Assembly: GCA_021806095.1 (NCBI GenBank) | Contig: JAJZYD010000003.1 | Span: 1-45,709, forward strand | Origin: Microcaldota archaeon | Lineage (GTDB): Archaea > Micrarchaeota > Micrarchaeia > Micrarchaeales > Micrarchaeaceae | Length of the DNA stretch: 45,709 nucleotides | Direction of reading: 5' to 3' | Shown: piece by piece, positions 1 to 8,356 of the stretch | How positions within the stretch are numbered: the stretch's first letter is position 1 | Layout of the letters: each line of letters starts with the position of its first letter | Notes under the pieces: generated by a model | The model's input: only the letters and a program-made list of their open reading frames with translations | Told to the model about the DNA's origin: nothing | Database searches by the model: none | Program-made: the position numbers and the translations under genes

Positions 1-2
1 CA

Positions 3-287
3 AAAGAGTTTGGGGTAAAGATAACAAAAATATCTGAGAAAGATACATCAAAGACATGTGCACTGTGCGGTCAAGAGACAAACGGAAGAGTGCACAGAGG
101 ATTGTATAGATGTAAACTATACGACAAGCAGTTTAACGCAGATGCAAATGGTGCGTTGAACATAATGAAAAGGTATCTCCAAATTCCATTGCAGCAAGGC
201 AGTGGAATAGGAGTAGTGGGTGTCCTGGCACACCCTGCGGTATATCGTTGGAATGAGCACAGATGGTGCAATGATGCCAACGATTGA
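3..287 (+). CDS. tnpB: TnpB (IS200/IS605-family OrfB) C-terminal part, cut by window start
   Basis: The reading frame is open from the window edge and encodes the C-terminal third of a TnpB RNA-guided nuclease. Visible are the zinc-finger start (SKTCALCGQ), the second half (YRCKLYDKQFNADANGALNI) and the last RuvC motif (NADANGALNI). The second CxxC has become CxxY, so the zinc finger is probably impaired. The ORF track starts this at an internal Met (base 90), but the homology continues upstream to the edge. The tail (IGVVGVLAHPAVYRWNEHRW) is continuous to a TGA stop. Only the C-terminal part is visible, so activity cannot be judged. A more decayed copy of the same 3' end lies at 16127-16372. 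Confidence 0.75.
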   Translation, partial: KEFGVKITKISEKDTSKTCALCGQETNGRVHRGLYRCKLYDKQFNADANGALNIMKRYLQIPLQQGSGIGVVGVLAHPAVYRWNEHRWCNDAND

Positions 288-342
288 AACGAACCTTGAA
301 ACCGTGAGGAACCCCACAGAATTTATTCGTGGGAGGATGTCA
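288..342 (+). mobile_element. IS605-type right end with hairpin (omega-RNA-like 3' end)
   Basis: The bases after the tnpB stop are conserved with the second copy up to and including GGGAGGATGTCA, after which the two loci differ; that defines the element's right boundary near base 342. A hairpin CCCAC...GTGGG (313-317 with 329-333) sits just inside the boundary; in the second copy one stem pair becomes a G-U wobble, so pairing is kept. In IS605 elements the 3' end of tnpB and the right end encode the guide scaffold (omega/re RNA); that role here is inferred from position. Confidence 0.6.
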
Positions 343-592
343 GGGAATGATTAGCAGAAAACCAACGATTACAATTATGAATGAATCCAAAAGTTTTGTT
401 ATTTGTTTTTATAGAAAATTTTTATTTTTTATATATTAGAAACACAAACAAGATAAGATCTGAGTTTTGAAAAAATAATTTTAAAGATATTTATTACTCT
501 TATTTTTATTATTAAGATTCTGCTTCTAAAGTATAGATTTATATAATTTTATTGATAAATTTATTATTTAAACATATTTTCTGTTTATGCAA

Positions 593-604
593 TTTTATAA
601 TATA
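593..604 (+). promoter_or_regulatory. TATA box of rad50, leaderless start
   Basis: TTTTATAATATA lies about 26 to 37 bases before the rad50 ATG. No Shine-Dalgarno sequence is present, so the transcript probably begins at or very near the start codon. The rest of 343-629 is AT-rich and shows no gene. Confidence 0.45.
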
Positions 605-629
605 GTTATAATCATAATAATCTGATATC

Positions 630-2924
630 ATGCTTAAAAAATTGGAGCTTAAAAACTGGAAGACGCACAAACAGAGCGAATTCGAATTTCAAAAAGGAGT
701 GAATGTCATAATTGGAATAATGGGCGCCGGCAAGAGTTCAGTGCTTGATGCTATTTCATTTGCGCTCTTTGGCACATTCCCCCAATTGAGCAGCAAAAGA
801 ACCTCATTGCACGGCTTGATAACAAACAGACCAGAAAAGGCTGACGAAGCAGAAGTATCTCTCTCCTTTATTGTTGATAATGATGAATATAAAGTAACAA
901 GAAGGATAACAGAGAAGGGAAGCACAGCCAAATTAGAGAAAAATAGCATGCTTATGCAAACACAGGCCACGAAAGTTACTGATGAAATATCAGAATTATT
1001 AAAAATAGATTATGATACCTTCTCGCGCGTCATCTATTCAGAGCAAAACGGTCTTGATTATTTCTTAGACCTTACAAAAGGTGATAGAAAGCACGAAATT
1101 GACCATATGCTCGGCCTTGACTCGTTTGCCACTGCCGAAGAAAACTCAACAACGCTTATTAACACAATAAGAACTTCTATAAAATATATTGAGGACAGCA
1201 TATCAAAAATTGATGAAAAGGAATTAAATGAATCATTTGAAAAACTTAATGTAGAACAAAAGGGCACAAAAAAAGAGCTTGAATATGTCTTAAAAAAAGA
1301 AAAAGAAATTGCTGAAGAATTAAATATTAAAAAGAAGGAAATTGAAAAACTTAAAATAGCATTGAATGAAAAGCACAAACTCAATGATGAAATCTCAAAA
1401 CTGCAGGGAACTATCAATACATTAAGCAATGAAGTTAATCTACTAAAATCAAAAAATTTAAATAAAAATATTTTTTCAAAAGAATATACAAAAATAAAAG
1501 AGGATATTCTAAAAATAAAGTTACATGAATCTAAAATTAGAAAAGAAAAAGATGAAACCTCAAATAAAATAGGTGAACTTAATTCAAAAATATCTATAAA
1601 CAAGAAAAAACTTGAAGAAAAGAAAATGCTTGATGCAATGCTTAATAAATTTAATATCAATGACCTAGAAAAGAAACTTGAAAATGATAAAAATGATCTT
1701 AACAAATCATCAAGCCTCATTGATTCTTCGTTAATTAAAATAAAAGAACTTGAAGAATCAATAAAGGAACTTAAAGGTGCTGGAGGAAAATGCCCTGTAT
1801 GTGAAAGGCCGCTTGATGATGAACATAAATCAAAAATTCTTAATGAAAAGGAAAATATGAAAAAAGAACTTAATGAATATATTGAGAAAAATAAACAGAT
1901 TGTAAAAGAAAAAAACATAAACATTAAAAATCTTGATAAACATTTAAACGAATTAAATTATGCAAAAAAGAAATTATCTGAATATATTAATGTTGATAAA
2001 TTAATAATAGAAGATGAAGATGTACTTGACAAACTTAAACATTATAAAGAAACACTTGAAATTGATGATAAAAATATTAATTTAGAATTGGATAAACTCA
2101 ATGAAACAAAGCAAAATTTAGAATCAAAACTAAAAGATGCTGAAAGACTTGAACAATATGAAGAAGACTTAAACAAAAAGAAAATGATGATTGAAGAAAA
2201 TATTACAAAACTTAAAAGTATTGAAGTTGATGATAATAAAATTTATGCATTACAAAATTCAATAACAAAAGAATCGGAAATTGCAGCAGAAATACATACA
2301 AAAATAGAGAGTAATAAAAAATATCTCAAAAATATAGAACTTCAAATAGAAGAAAAGCAAAAACAGATACAGATACTAAATGAACAGAAAGCCTCTTTGA
2401 AGAAAAGGCAGGATATGATAGTCGGATTAAATAAATTTAAAACATCTCTTATTGATACTGAAGCTTTGCTTAGAGGAAAACTAGTTTCATCGATAAATGA
2501 GCTCATGTTGCAGTTATGGTCAAGAATTTATCCTTATCAAGATTATTCTGCACTAAGACTTACAGCAGAGAAAGATGATTATTTACTTGAAATAAATACC
2601 AGTATTAATAATGAATGGCTGCAAGTTGATGGAATTGCAAGTGGAGGAGAGCGCAGTATAGCATGCTTAATATTAAGGATTGCACTTGCAATGATTATAG
2701 TACCGAATCTTAGATGGATTATACTTGATGAACCAACACACAATATAGACAGCAATGGAATATCAAAGATTATAGATGTATTTGGAAATGAACTTCCTAA
2801 TATAGTTGAACAGGTGTTTATTATAACACATGATGATTTACTAAAACAGATAAATTTAGCCAAGATATATATGCTTGACAGAGATAAAAGCAAGTCAGCA
2901 CATACAAGCGTTATAACTTTATAA
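630..2924 (+). CDS. rad50: Rad50-like DNA double-strand break repair ATPase
   Basis: SMC-like ABC ATPase that works with Mre11 in double-strand break repair. Seen: Walker A GIMGAGKSS at residues 29-37 (the usual N after the first GP/GQ is M here), long Lys/Glu-rich coiled coil about 180-630 interrupted by the zinc hook CPVC at 388-391, ABC signature SGGERS starting at 671, Walker B ILDEPTH with D700/E701, and the H-loop ITHDD. At 764 residues it is shorter than typical archaeal Rad50 (roughly 850-900), mainly through shorter coiled coils. Mre11, HerA and NurA, the usual operon partners, are not adjacent; the phosphoesterase at 10102-10866 is not a convincing Mre11. Start at the first ATG, 26-37 bases after a TATA box. 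Confidence 0.93.
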   Translation: MLKKLELKNWKTHKQSEFEFQKGVNVIIGIMGAGKSSVLDAISFALFGTFPQLSSKRTSLHGLITNRPEKADEAEVSLSFIVDNDEYKVTRRITEKGSTAKLEKNSMLMQTQATKVTDEISELLKIDYDTFSRVIYSEQNGLDYFLDLTKGDRKHEIDHMLGLDSFATAEENSTTLINTIRTSIKYIEDSISKIDEKELNESFEKLNVEQKGTKKELEYVLKKEKEIAEELNIKKKEIEKLKIALNEKHKLNDEISKLQGTINTLSNEVNLLKSKNLNKNIFSKEYTKIKEDILKIKLHESKIRKEKDETSNKIGELNSKISINKKKLEEKKMLDAMLNKFNINDLEKKLENDKNDLNKSSSLIDSSLIKIKELEESIKELKGAGGKCPVCERPLDDEHKSKILNEKENMKKELNEYIEKNKQIVKEKNINIKNLDKHLNELNYAKKKLSEYINVDKLIIEDEDVLDKLKHYKETLEIDDKNINLELDKLNETKQNLESKLKDAERLEQYEEDLNKKKMMIEENITKLKSIEVDDNKIYALQNSITKESEIAAEIHTKIESNKKYLKNIELQIEEKQKQIQILNEQKASLKKRQDMIVGLNKFKTSLIDTEALLRGKLVSSINELMLQLWSRIYPYQDYSALRLTAEKDDYLLEINTSINNEWLQVDGIASGGERSIACLILRIALAMIIVPNLRWIILDEPTHNIDSNGISKIIDVFGNELPNIVEQVFIITHDDLLKQINLAKIYMLDRDKSKSAHTSVITL

Positions 2925-3061
2925 GTATTATTCATTAATTGACAAGGAAAAGCAATAGCGGAAGAAAGCAAAAATATATAATTGTATATGATATTAATTA
3001 TTATAGTATTTCTTTTTAATGCTTATTTTTAGATTGATGAAATATAGTGAAAGGTGAATTA

Positions 3062-3238
3062 ATGGAAGATATTGTTTATACAAAGTTTGAAAAAGCAAGA
3101 ATTATAGGTGCAAGAGCTTTGCAACTTGCTTATGGTGCGCCACCTCTTGTTAAAATTCCCAAAGGAATGATAAATCCTTTAGATCTTGCTGAAATTGAAT
3201 TTGAAAAGAGAGTAATACCAATAACTATTTTAAAATAA
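3062..3238 (+). CDS. rpoK: DNA-directed RNA polymerase subunit K (omega/Rpb6 homologue)
   Basis: Small RNA polymerase subunit that helps assemble and stabilise the core enzyme. The sequence TKFEKARIIGARALQLAYGAPPLV followed by PLDLAEIEFEKRVIPITI is the archaeal Rpo6/RpoK signature. The track uses a GTG at 3047, but AGGTGA at 3052-3057 sits 4 to 5 bases before the ATG at 3062, so I place the start there; this gives 58 residues, the usual size of RpoK. It stands alone here rather than in a ribosomal-protein operon. Confidence 0.93.
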   Translation: MEDIVYTKFEKARIIGARALQLAYGAPPLVKIPKGMINPLDLAEIEFEKRVIPITILK

Positions 3239-3615
3239 GTTTGGTATTTTGGGGAAAATTGATTTTATATAAGAGGCATTTTCTACAAAATCCCAAAAAG
3301 GTCTAAGGCTATATTTCTATCTGATTTTAGGAACAGAACTGCGACTTTAGGAGTAGGGTGTGGACTATTTGAGCAGAGCCCCTTAAAATGATAGATATAA
3401 ATATCAAATCATACATAATATATATTGTTACATTATTGAAGTAAATCAATGTATATGCAATAGTGTAGATGACATAAAATCAATAATTAGTGTATATGTA
3501 GTGTAATATTATGTAGAATTATGTAGAAATTACCTTAATAAGTATAATAGGTGATTAACAAATTATACATATAAATTATGTGAATATTGGGTATGATTAA
3601 AAAATATGATAGTAT
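3239..3615. other. Non-coding stretch with degenerate 20-bp-spaced repeats
   Basis: No credible ORF. At 3323-3380 three related units follow each other at 19-20 base spacing: GATTTTAGGAACAGA, GACTTTAGGAGTAGG and GACTATTTGAGCAGAG. The same unit type occurs at 42022-42071 (see that entry). The remainder is AT-rich sequence without recognised features. Confidence 0.45.
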
Positions 3616-3707
3616 AATAGTGGCACTGAAGCAATAGTTATATATATTTTAAATGAGAATAAATGATCGCGCAGCATTATGCGATGTTATAACTGTTGGC
3701 CACTATT
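3616..3707 (+). promoter_or_regulatory. Long imperfect inverted repeat in front of the TFE gene
   Basis: AATAGTGGC (3616-3624) pairs perfectly with GCCACTATT (3699-3707). After a 7-base bulge on the left side, CAATAGTTATA (3632-3642) pairs with TATAACTGTTG (3688-3698) with one G-U. An inner ATCGC/GCGAT hairpin (3666-3685) lies in the loop. As RNA this is a 20-bp bulged stem with an inner hairpin. As DNA it brackets a TATA-like TATATATTTTAAA stretch, so it could be an operator or a small structured RNA rather than a leader. It ends about 55 bases before the TFE start. Confidence 0.5.
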
Positions 3708-3762
3708 TGTTATTTATATTATATTTATGTTAATTATGTTATATTGTTAAAAGGTGTTTATC

Positions 3763-4587
3763 TTGGCAATGAAAAAAATCAAAAAAAATAAAAAAACTAT
3801 AAAAAGAAAAACTTCTAAGAAATTTAATATTAAAAATAAATCACCGATGAAAGTAAATCCAAACAAAATAAAAAAGCATAAGAAATTATTGAAATTGCAC
3901 AGATCAAACAAAAAATTGAAATCAACAAAAAAATCAAAAATGGAGAAAAGAGATTTAAGCAAGTTAGATAGGGGTTATAGAGCACTTTATAAGAGAGTTA
4001 ATATTATTGAATCTATAAAAAAGGAAATAAAGCAAAATGCAAAATTAAAAAAACATCCACCTTTATCTTCATTTAGTGCTGCAGAAGTAAATAATGCAAT
4101 ATCAATGATAAAGAATAATAGCGACGCTACAGAATATTTGAAAAAAAATGTAAGTAATTTAACACTTGAAGTACTATCAATGTTATCAGAACCTATGATA
4201 GATGATAAAATTGCAGAATCTTTAAATATTAAAATAAATGCAGTGAGAAGAATATTAAACATTCTACAGAATTATGGAATAACCAATTATTATATAGCAA
4301 AGAATGCTAATGGTTGGCTTTCATTTGCATGGTATATAAATGCAGATAAAGTGCCTGGATTTATAGAGAGTATAACTACACACGAAAATAAAAAAGTAGA
4401 AATTGATGAAAGCTGTAATGATTACTTCATATGCTCAGATTGCTATAAAAATACAAGAATGATATATCCTTTTGATGTAGCTTATGAAAATGCATTTAAA
4501 TGCAATATATGTAACAGCAAACTAACACAGATAGACAGGTCAGAAGTTGAAAATATGATGAATAGTGAAATAGAAAGCAAGGCTTAA
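3763..4587 (+). CDS. tfe: Transcription initiation factor E, alpha subunit, with long basic N-terminal extension
   Basis: TFE helps open promoter DNA with TBP, TFB and RNA polymerase. Seen: a winged-helix domain (about residues 110-190, containing LSEPMIDDKIAESLNIKINAVRRILNILQNYGI and WLSFAWYINADK) and a C-terminal zinc ribbon FICSDCYKNTRMIYPFDVAYENAFKCNICNSKL with two CxxC pairs. The first 65 residues are extremely Lys-rich, an unusual extension for TFE, perhaps nucleic-acid binding. Start: the track uses GTG 3754, but AAGGTG at 3751-3756 overlaps it; that motif fits the TTG at 3763 (6-base spacing) or ATG at 3769. The exact start is unsure. Confidence 0.8.
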   Translation: MAMKKIKKNKKTIKRKTSKKFNIKNKSPMKVNPNKIKKHKKLLKLHRSNKKLKSTKKSKMEKRDLSKLDRGYRALYKRVNIIESIKKEIKQNAKLKKHPPLSSFSAAEVNNAISMIKNNSDATEYLKKNVSNLTLEVLSMLSEPMIDDKIAESLNIKINAVRRILNILQNYGITNYYIAKNANGWLSFAWYINADKVPGFIESITTHENKKVEIDESCNDYFICSDCYKNTRMIYPFDVAYENAFKCNICNSKLTQIDRSEVENMMNSEIESKA

Positions 4588-4721
4588 CTTATATTTTTCT
4601 ATTTTTATTTTAAGTATCCCTATCATATTTTTATATTTTAGCTTTATATATTAGATTAAATATTAGAAATAGTATCTTTAAATAACTATATTTAATAAAT
4701 TTTAAAATAATAAAAATACAC

Positions 4722-4796
4722 AGCGAGGTAGGGTAGTCTGGAGTGCCCGCTGGGCTCATAACCCGGAGACCGATGGTTCAAATCCATCCCTCGCTA
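4722..4796 (+). tRNA. Initiator tRNA-Met (CAT anticodon)
   Basis: All four arms fold: acceptor AGCGAGG/CCTCGCT (4722-4728 with 4789-4795) plus discriminator A, D arm GGG...CCC, anticodon stem CTGGG/CCCGG with loop CTCATAA, and T arm GATGG-TTCAAAT-CCATC. Anticodon CAT is at 4757-4759. The A1-U72 pair and three consecutive G-C pairs (GGG/CCC) at the base of the anticodon loop are the archaeal initiator signature, so this is tRNAi rather than elongator Met. No intron; CCA is not encoded. A T-rich stretch (TTCTTTTCT) follows directly and probably ends transcription. Confidence 0.95.
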
Positions 4797-4942
4797 CTTC
4801 TTTTCTAAATCTTTTATTTAAACTTATGTACATTTTAGATTTATCTACTGACTAAAGTTAGAGCTCTCTAATATAAATATTATAAAAATAGAAAAAAGAA
4901 ACAATAAATATATGATAAAATATAATGATAGATTAGAAGAAA

Positions 4943-6865
4943 TTATATGTTAGCATATATATACTTTAAGCCAATATCTTCTATAATATCAACCACATCG
5001 ACAGCTTTATCCGTCGCAGATTCAAACCATTCATAAATTTCCTTGTATTCAATCATTGATTTTGCATCCATTTTTGACGCATGCTCAAGCGATATGCGCA
5101 ATAGGATGTCTGCTTCATTCTCAAATTCGGATACCTCTATGTGTACACTTTCTATATTCTTTATATTATTCTGCATTTCTATTCTATTGAGCACATTGAG
5201 CCCTTTATCGATCTGATTAACGCACTGTTCAATTAAAGTAGAAAACTCTTTCATATATTTATCAGGTTTCTTAATATTATAAATTAGAATACGTGATACA
5301 ATCAGTTCCTCAATATCAACAATATCATCCAATCTTTTTGCAAGGTGCGATATATCCCCATATATGGTTGGATTTATGTTTGTAGAAGTTATACTATCAA
5401 AAATTTTTCTAACAATAAGATCTGCTTTATGTTCTTCACTTTTGACATTTTCAAATAATATTTTATAATTTATATTGTCTTCTGAAAATGAATCTTTAAT
5501 AATTTTTGTTGTATTTTTAGCATGCTCTAATAATGCCCTTAAATCTTTTGAAAGTGTATCATTGATAAGATGCAATTCAAACTCTCTTGACGTTGCTTCT
5601 AATGACTTTTGCTTTGTTTCAGGAAGTAGAATTAATGATTCTATTGCACCGAATAATGCAACAGCACCCAGAATTGCTAGAAGAGAAAAGCTACCCACTT
5701 CTTCTAAAAGGAATGGAAAAATAAGCACAGATATTGCTGCACCAAACTTGCCAATAGTTGCAGCAATTCCATGACCTCTTGATCTAAATTCTGTTGGATA
5801 TAATTCAACAGGATATACATATGTTGTTGTATTTGGACCATAATTTGTAAAGAAAAATGACAACCCATATATTGCAAAGAACAGCATTGGAAGCACACTC
5901 AACATTGCACTTCCAAAAACCGCAATAATCAGAAAGCATAGAGCTACCGCTAGGAATCCTATAACCTGCATTGATTTTCTACCCTGCTTATCTATAAGTG
6001 CAACTGCAACCCAATAACCAGGAACGGCAAATAAAAGCAAAAGAATTGCCGTTGTTTCTATAGATGATAATACACCAGAAACACCTAAAATAGTTGTAAG
6101 ATAAGGCGTGAATATACCTGTACCATAATATGTCACATCAATAAGGAACCAAGATAGAGTTGTACCTAATAAAATATTTTTTCTCTTAGTCGCAACTTTC
6201 ATAAATTTTTCGTGCTTTTTGTCATTATTTACATTACTCTTAAGCATTTCTTTGTACCAAGGCGTTTCATCAAGCTTTTTTCTGAATGGTATGGTAAGAA
6301 GAGCGGGAATTGCACCGAACGCAAGCAAAATCCTCCAAGCTAATGCATATGGTATCCCTCCATAAATAAGCGCAACTGCCAATATAATTCCAACTATTAT
6401 TCCAAAGCCCTGCATTGCAAATGTTGATGCAATTAACGCACCTCTATTTGACTTGTTTGAATATTCTGCAACTATCGTTGAACTAAGAGGGTAATCACCA
6501 CCTATTGCTATACCTAACACAAAACGCCATATAATTAAATCAATAATTCCAAATGCTAGTGAAGAGCCTATCGCAGCAATTGCAAGCAATGATACAGTAA
6601 TCCAATATACTCTCTTGCGCCCAAATTTGTCACCAAAGTAGCCAAATAAAGAGGGCCCGAGCACGGCCCCAAATAGGGCTGCACTTGCAAGCATTCCAAG
6701 TGAAAATATGTTTGTAGAAAATACGTTTTTTATTAAAATTAGAATAACACCGATTATAAAAAGATCATAAGCATCAGTAAAGAAACTTATTCCTGAGATA
6801 AGCATTATCTTTATATGGTGCTTGCTTATCTTTGCATCCTCTATTCTTGCAATATTATCATTCAA
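4943..6865 (-). CDS. MFS transporter (Pho84-type phosphate/sugar porter) fused to a PhoU/DUF47-like domain
   Basis: Residues about 15-425 form a 12-helix major facilitator. Motif FGYFGDKFGRKRVY is the loop 2-3 MFS signature, and GDYPLSSTIVAEYSNKSNRGALIAS closely resembles the phosphate:H+ symporter (PHS/Pho84) family. Residues about 440-640 are soluble and helical (VKSEEHKADLIVRKIFDSI, HLAKRLDDIVDIEELIVSR, FENEADILLRISLEH, YEWFESATDKAVDVVDIIEDIG), the pattern of the DUF47/PhoU-like domain that in bacteria and archaea is usually a separate gene next to Pit phosphate transporters. The fusion suggests an importer carrying its own regulatory domain. Substrate phosphate is inferred from both halves; sugar or organic acid is possible. 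Confidence 0.85.
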   Translation of the reverse strand: MNDNIARIEDAKISKHHIKIMLISGISFFTDAYDLFIIGVILILIKNVFSTNIFSLGMLASAALFGAVLGPSLFGYFGDKFGRKRVYWITVSLLAIAAIGSSLAFGIIDLIIWRFVLGIAIGGDYPLSSTIVAEYSNKSNRGALIASTFAMQGFGIIVGIILAVALIYGGIPYALAWRILLAFGAIPALLTIPFRKKLDETPWYKEMLKSNVNNDKKHEKFMKVATKRKNILLGTTLSWFLIDVTYYGTGIFTPYLTTILGVSGVLSSIETTAILLLLFAVPGYWVAVALIDKQGRKSMQVIGFLAVALCFLIIAVFGSAMLSVLPMLFFAIYGLSFFFTNYGPNTTTYVYPVELYPTEFRSRGHGIAATIGKFGAAISVLIFPFLLEEVGSFSLLAILGAVALFGAIESLILLPETKQKSLEATSREFELHLINDTLSKDLRALLEHAKNTTKIIKDSFSEDNINYKILFENVKSEEHKADLIVRKIFDSITSTNINPTIYGDISHLAKRLDDIVDIEELIVSRILIYNIKKPDKYMKEFSTLIEQCVNQIDKGLNVLNRIEMQNNIKNIESVHIEVSEFENEADILLRISLEHASKMDAKSMIEYKEIYEWFESATDKAVDVVDIIEDIGLKYIYANI

Positions 6866-7075
6866 AAAATCAACTTCTACCTAATATTTAAATAATAACA
6901 TATGACATTTAATTTCGCAAAGTCAAAATAAATTAAATAAAAGATTATAAAAATATAGTTATTTATAGATTATAAAAGAAGGTTGCAAAATCGCAGATTT
7001 TCTTAAATAAATTGTTAAAATTAAACTCCTTTAAATATCTGAAATTTCACTATATTAATTGTTATAGATGTATAT

Positions 7076-7139
7076 GCCGGCTAGAAAACAAATAAACATT
7101 TTTTATGTTTATATCCCACCCACCAATTTTCTAGCTGGT
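7076..7139 (+). ncRNA. Candidate small structured RNA (nested hairpin)
   Basis: GCCGGCTAGAAAA (7076-7088) pairs with TTTTCTAGCTGGT (7127-7139), a 13-bp stem with two G-U pairs. Inside, ATAAACAT pairs with ATGTTTAT around a T5 loop. The single-stranded part ATCCCACCCACCAA lies between the stems. A TATA-like TTTAAATAT at 7031-7039 would start a transcript near 7062. No ORF covers it, and I see no C/D or H/ACA boxes. The rest of 6866-7377 shows no gene. Could also be a transcription signal; the RNA assignment is inference. Confidence 0.35.
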
Positions 7140-7377
7140 TGAGCATCTAATAAATACTAAAATATTAATTTGGTTGTTAATATGGTTATTAGAACAGATA
7201 ATAAAATAAGTGAAATAAGTGAATTATTAAGAAAAGGCACACAGAAATGAGAAAATAACCCTTCTTAGCTTTATTACAAATAATTTAAGTAAATTACTTT
7301 TTTTAAAGAATATATGTCAGATGTCGTTAACCTATAAAAATATTTATTTGTTGGCAGCTTAATATTAATAGGACAAA

Positions 7378-7824
7378 ATGCTCAAGATTATAAATAAAAA
7401 AGGAATAATTAGAGACATGCTAATGAATGATGCCTCATTTAGTAATAACTCGTATATAAATAAAGAAATAGATGAAAAAGAAAGAGTTTTGCTGCTAAGA
7501 AAAACAGGCTCAGAAATAACACTTTCTGGCTTTTATGTTGCTGGCGCTGCTGAGGTTATAAATGTTTTTTGGTCTATTCAATCAACTGCACTTACTACAA
7601 ATATTATAAATATCTCAAAAAGTGTAGGTATTATATTGATGATGGCTGGTGCGACAATAAGCAGCTATGCTGAGCATATAGATGCACAGTCAAATCCAGA
7701 AAATACCAATTTTATTTTACATTTAATATTACGTGGCGTAAAAAATAATATTTTGTATATTTATAATGACTTCAAAAAAATGTCAATTAATGTAAAAAAT
7801 TGCTATGATTATTTGAGAAAATAA
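7378..7824 (+). CDS. Hypothetical small membrane protein
   Basis: No family recognised. The 148-residue product has a polar N-terminal half (about 1-45), then a moderately hydrophobic region about 48-105 (LSGFYVAGAAEVINVFWSI and VGIILMMAGATISSYAEH) that could make one or two membrane helices, and a basic C-terminal tail. It starts after AGGACAAA, with an AT-rich TATA-like stretch about 35 bases upstream. It stands alone between non-coding regions and lies on the same strand as prefoldin beta 170 bases downstream. Confidence 0.6.
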   Translation: MLKIINKKGIIRDMLMNDASFSNNSYINKEIDEKERVLLLRKTGSEITLSGFYVAGAAEVINVFWSIQSTALTTNIINISKSVGIILMMAGATISSYAEHIDAQSNPENTNFILHLILRGVKNNILYIYNDFKKMSINVKNCYDYLRK

Positions 7825-7994
7825 TAAAGTGTGATAAACAATTTAATTTATAATTAATTTAATGCTATGTTCTTTTCCTAAAAAAAGGCATTGTAGTTTT
7901 ATTCAATAATTTATAATTTTATATTTGAATTACAATACCTTAAAAAAATAAAACTATATAAATTTATATGCATATATTTAGATAAGATGATTCT

Positions 7995-8330
7995 ATGAAA
8001 GAAGAAGAAATTGAAAAGCTTACTGCAGATTATCAATCGCTTGTTGAACAATTACAGACACTTTCTGCACAAAAAGAACACTTTTCTATGCAGAAGGAAG
8101 AGCAGAATGAAGCACTTAAGGAGCTTGAACTTGCTAAAGGTAAAATATATATGGCACTTGGTGGTGTACTCATAGAAGCAAGCAAAGATGAAGCAATAAA
8201 AAAGCTTAAAGAAAAGCAGGATTCTGTTGAGATGAGGCTTTCATTAATAAGCAGGCAGCATGAAGAGCTTTCAAAAAAGGAAAAGGAAATGAGGGAGAAA
8301 ATTAATGAGGCAATTCATGAAAAGGTATAA
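7995..8330 (+). CDS. pfdB: Prefoldin beta subunit
   Basis: Cytosolic chaperone subunit that forms an alpha2-beta4 jellyfish hexamer and hands unfolded proteins to the thermosome. The 111-residue length, the two flanking coiled coils (about 1-45 and 70-110) and the central hairpin segment AKGKIYMALGGVLIEASKDEAIKKL are characteristic of the beta subunit. It is followed after 26 bases by the DHH phosphoesterase gene, likely in the same transcript. TATA-like sequence (ACTATATAAATT) lies about 30-40 bases upstream. The alpha subunit is not in this window. Confidence 0.9.
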   Translation: MKEEEIEKLTADYQSLVEQLQTLSAQKEHFSMQKEEQNEALKELELAKGKIYMALGGVLIEASKDEAIKKLKEKQDSVEMRLSLISRQHEELSKKEKEMREKINEAIHEKV

Positions 8331-8356
8331 CAAACAGTAGATAATAAAGTGTATTA

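Noticed and set aside
1058-1924. 288-residue ORF on the minus strand
   Set aside because: Antisense shadow of the Rad50 coiled coil; Ser/Phe-rich composition is what reverse-complemented Lys/Glu codons give.
7182-7250. 22-codon ORF before the 7378 gene
   Set aside because: Too short, no ribosome binding site, no recognisable family.
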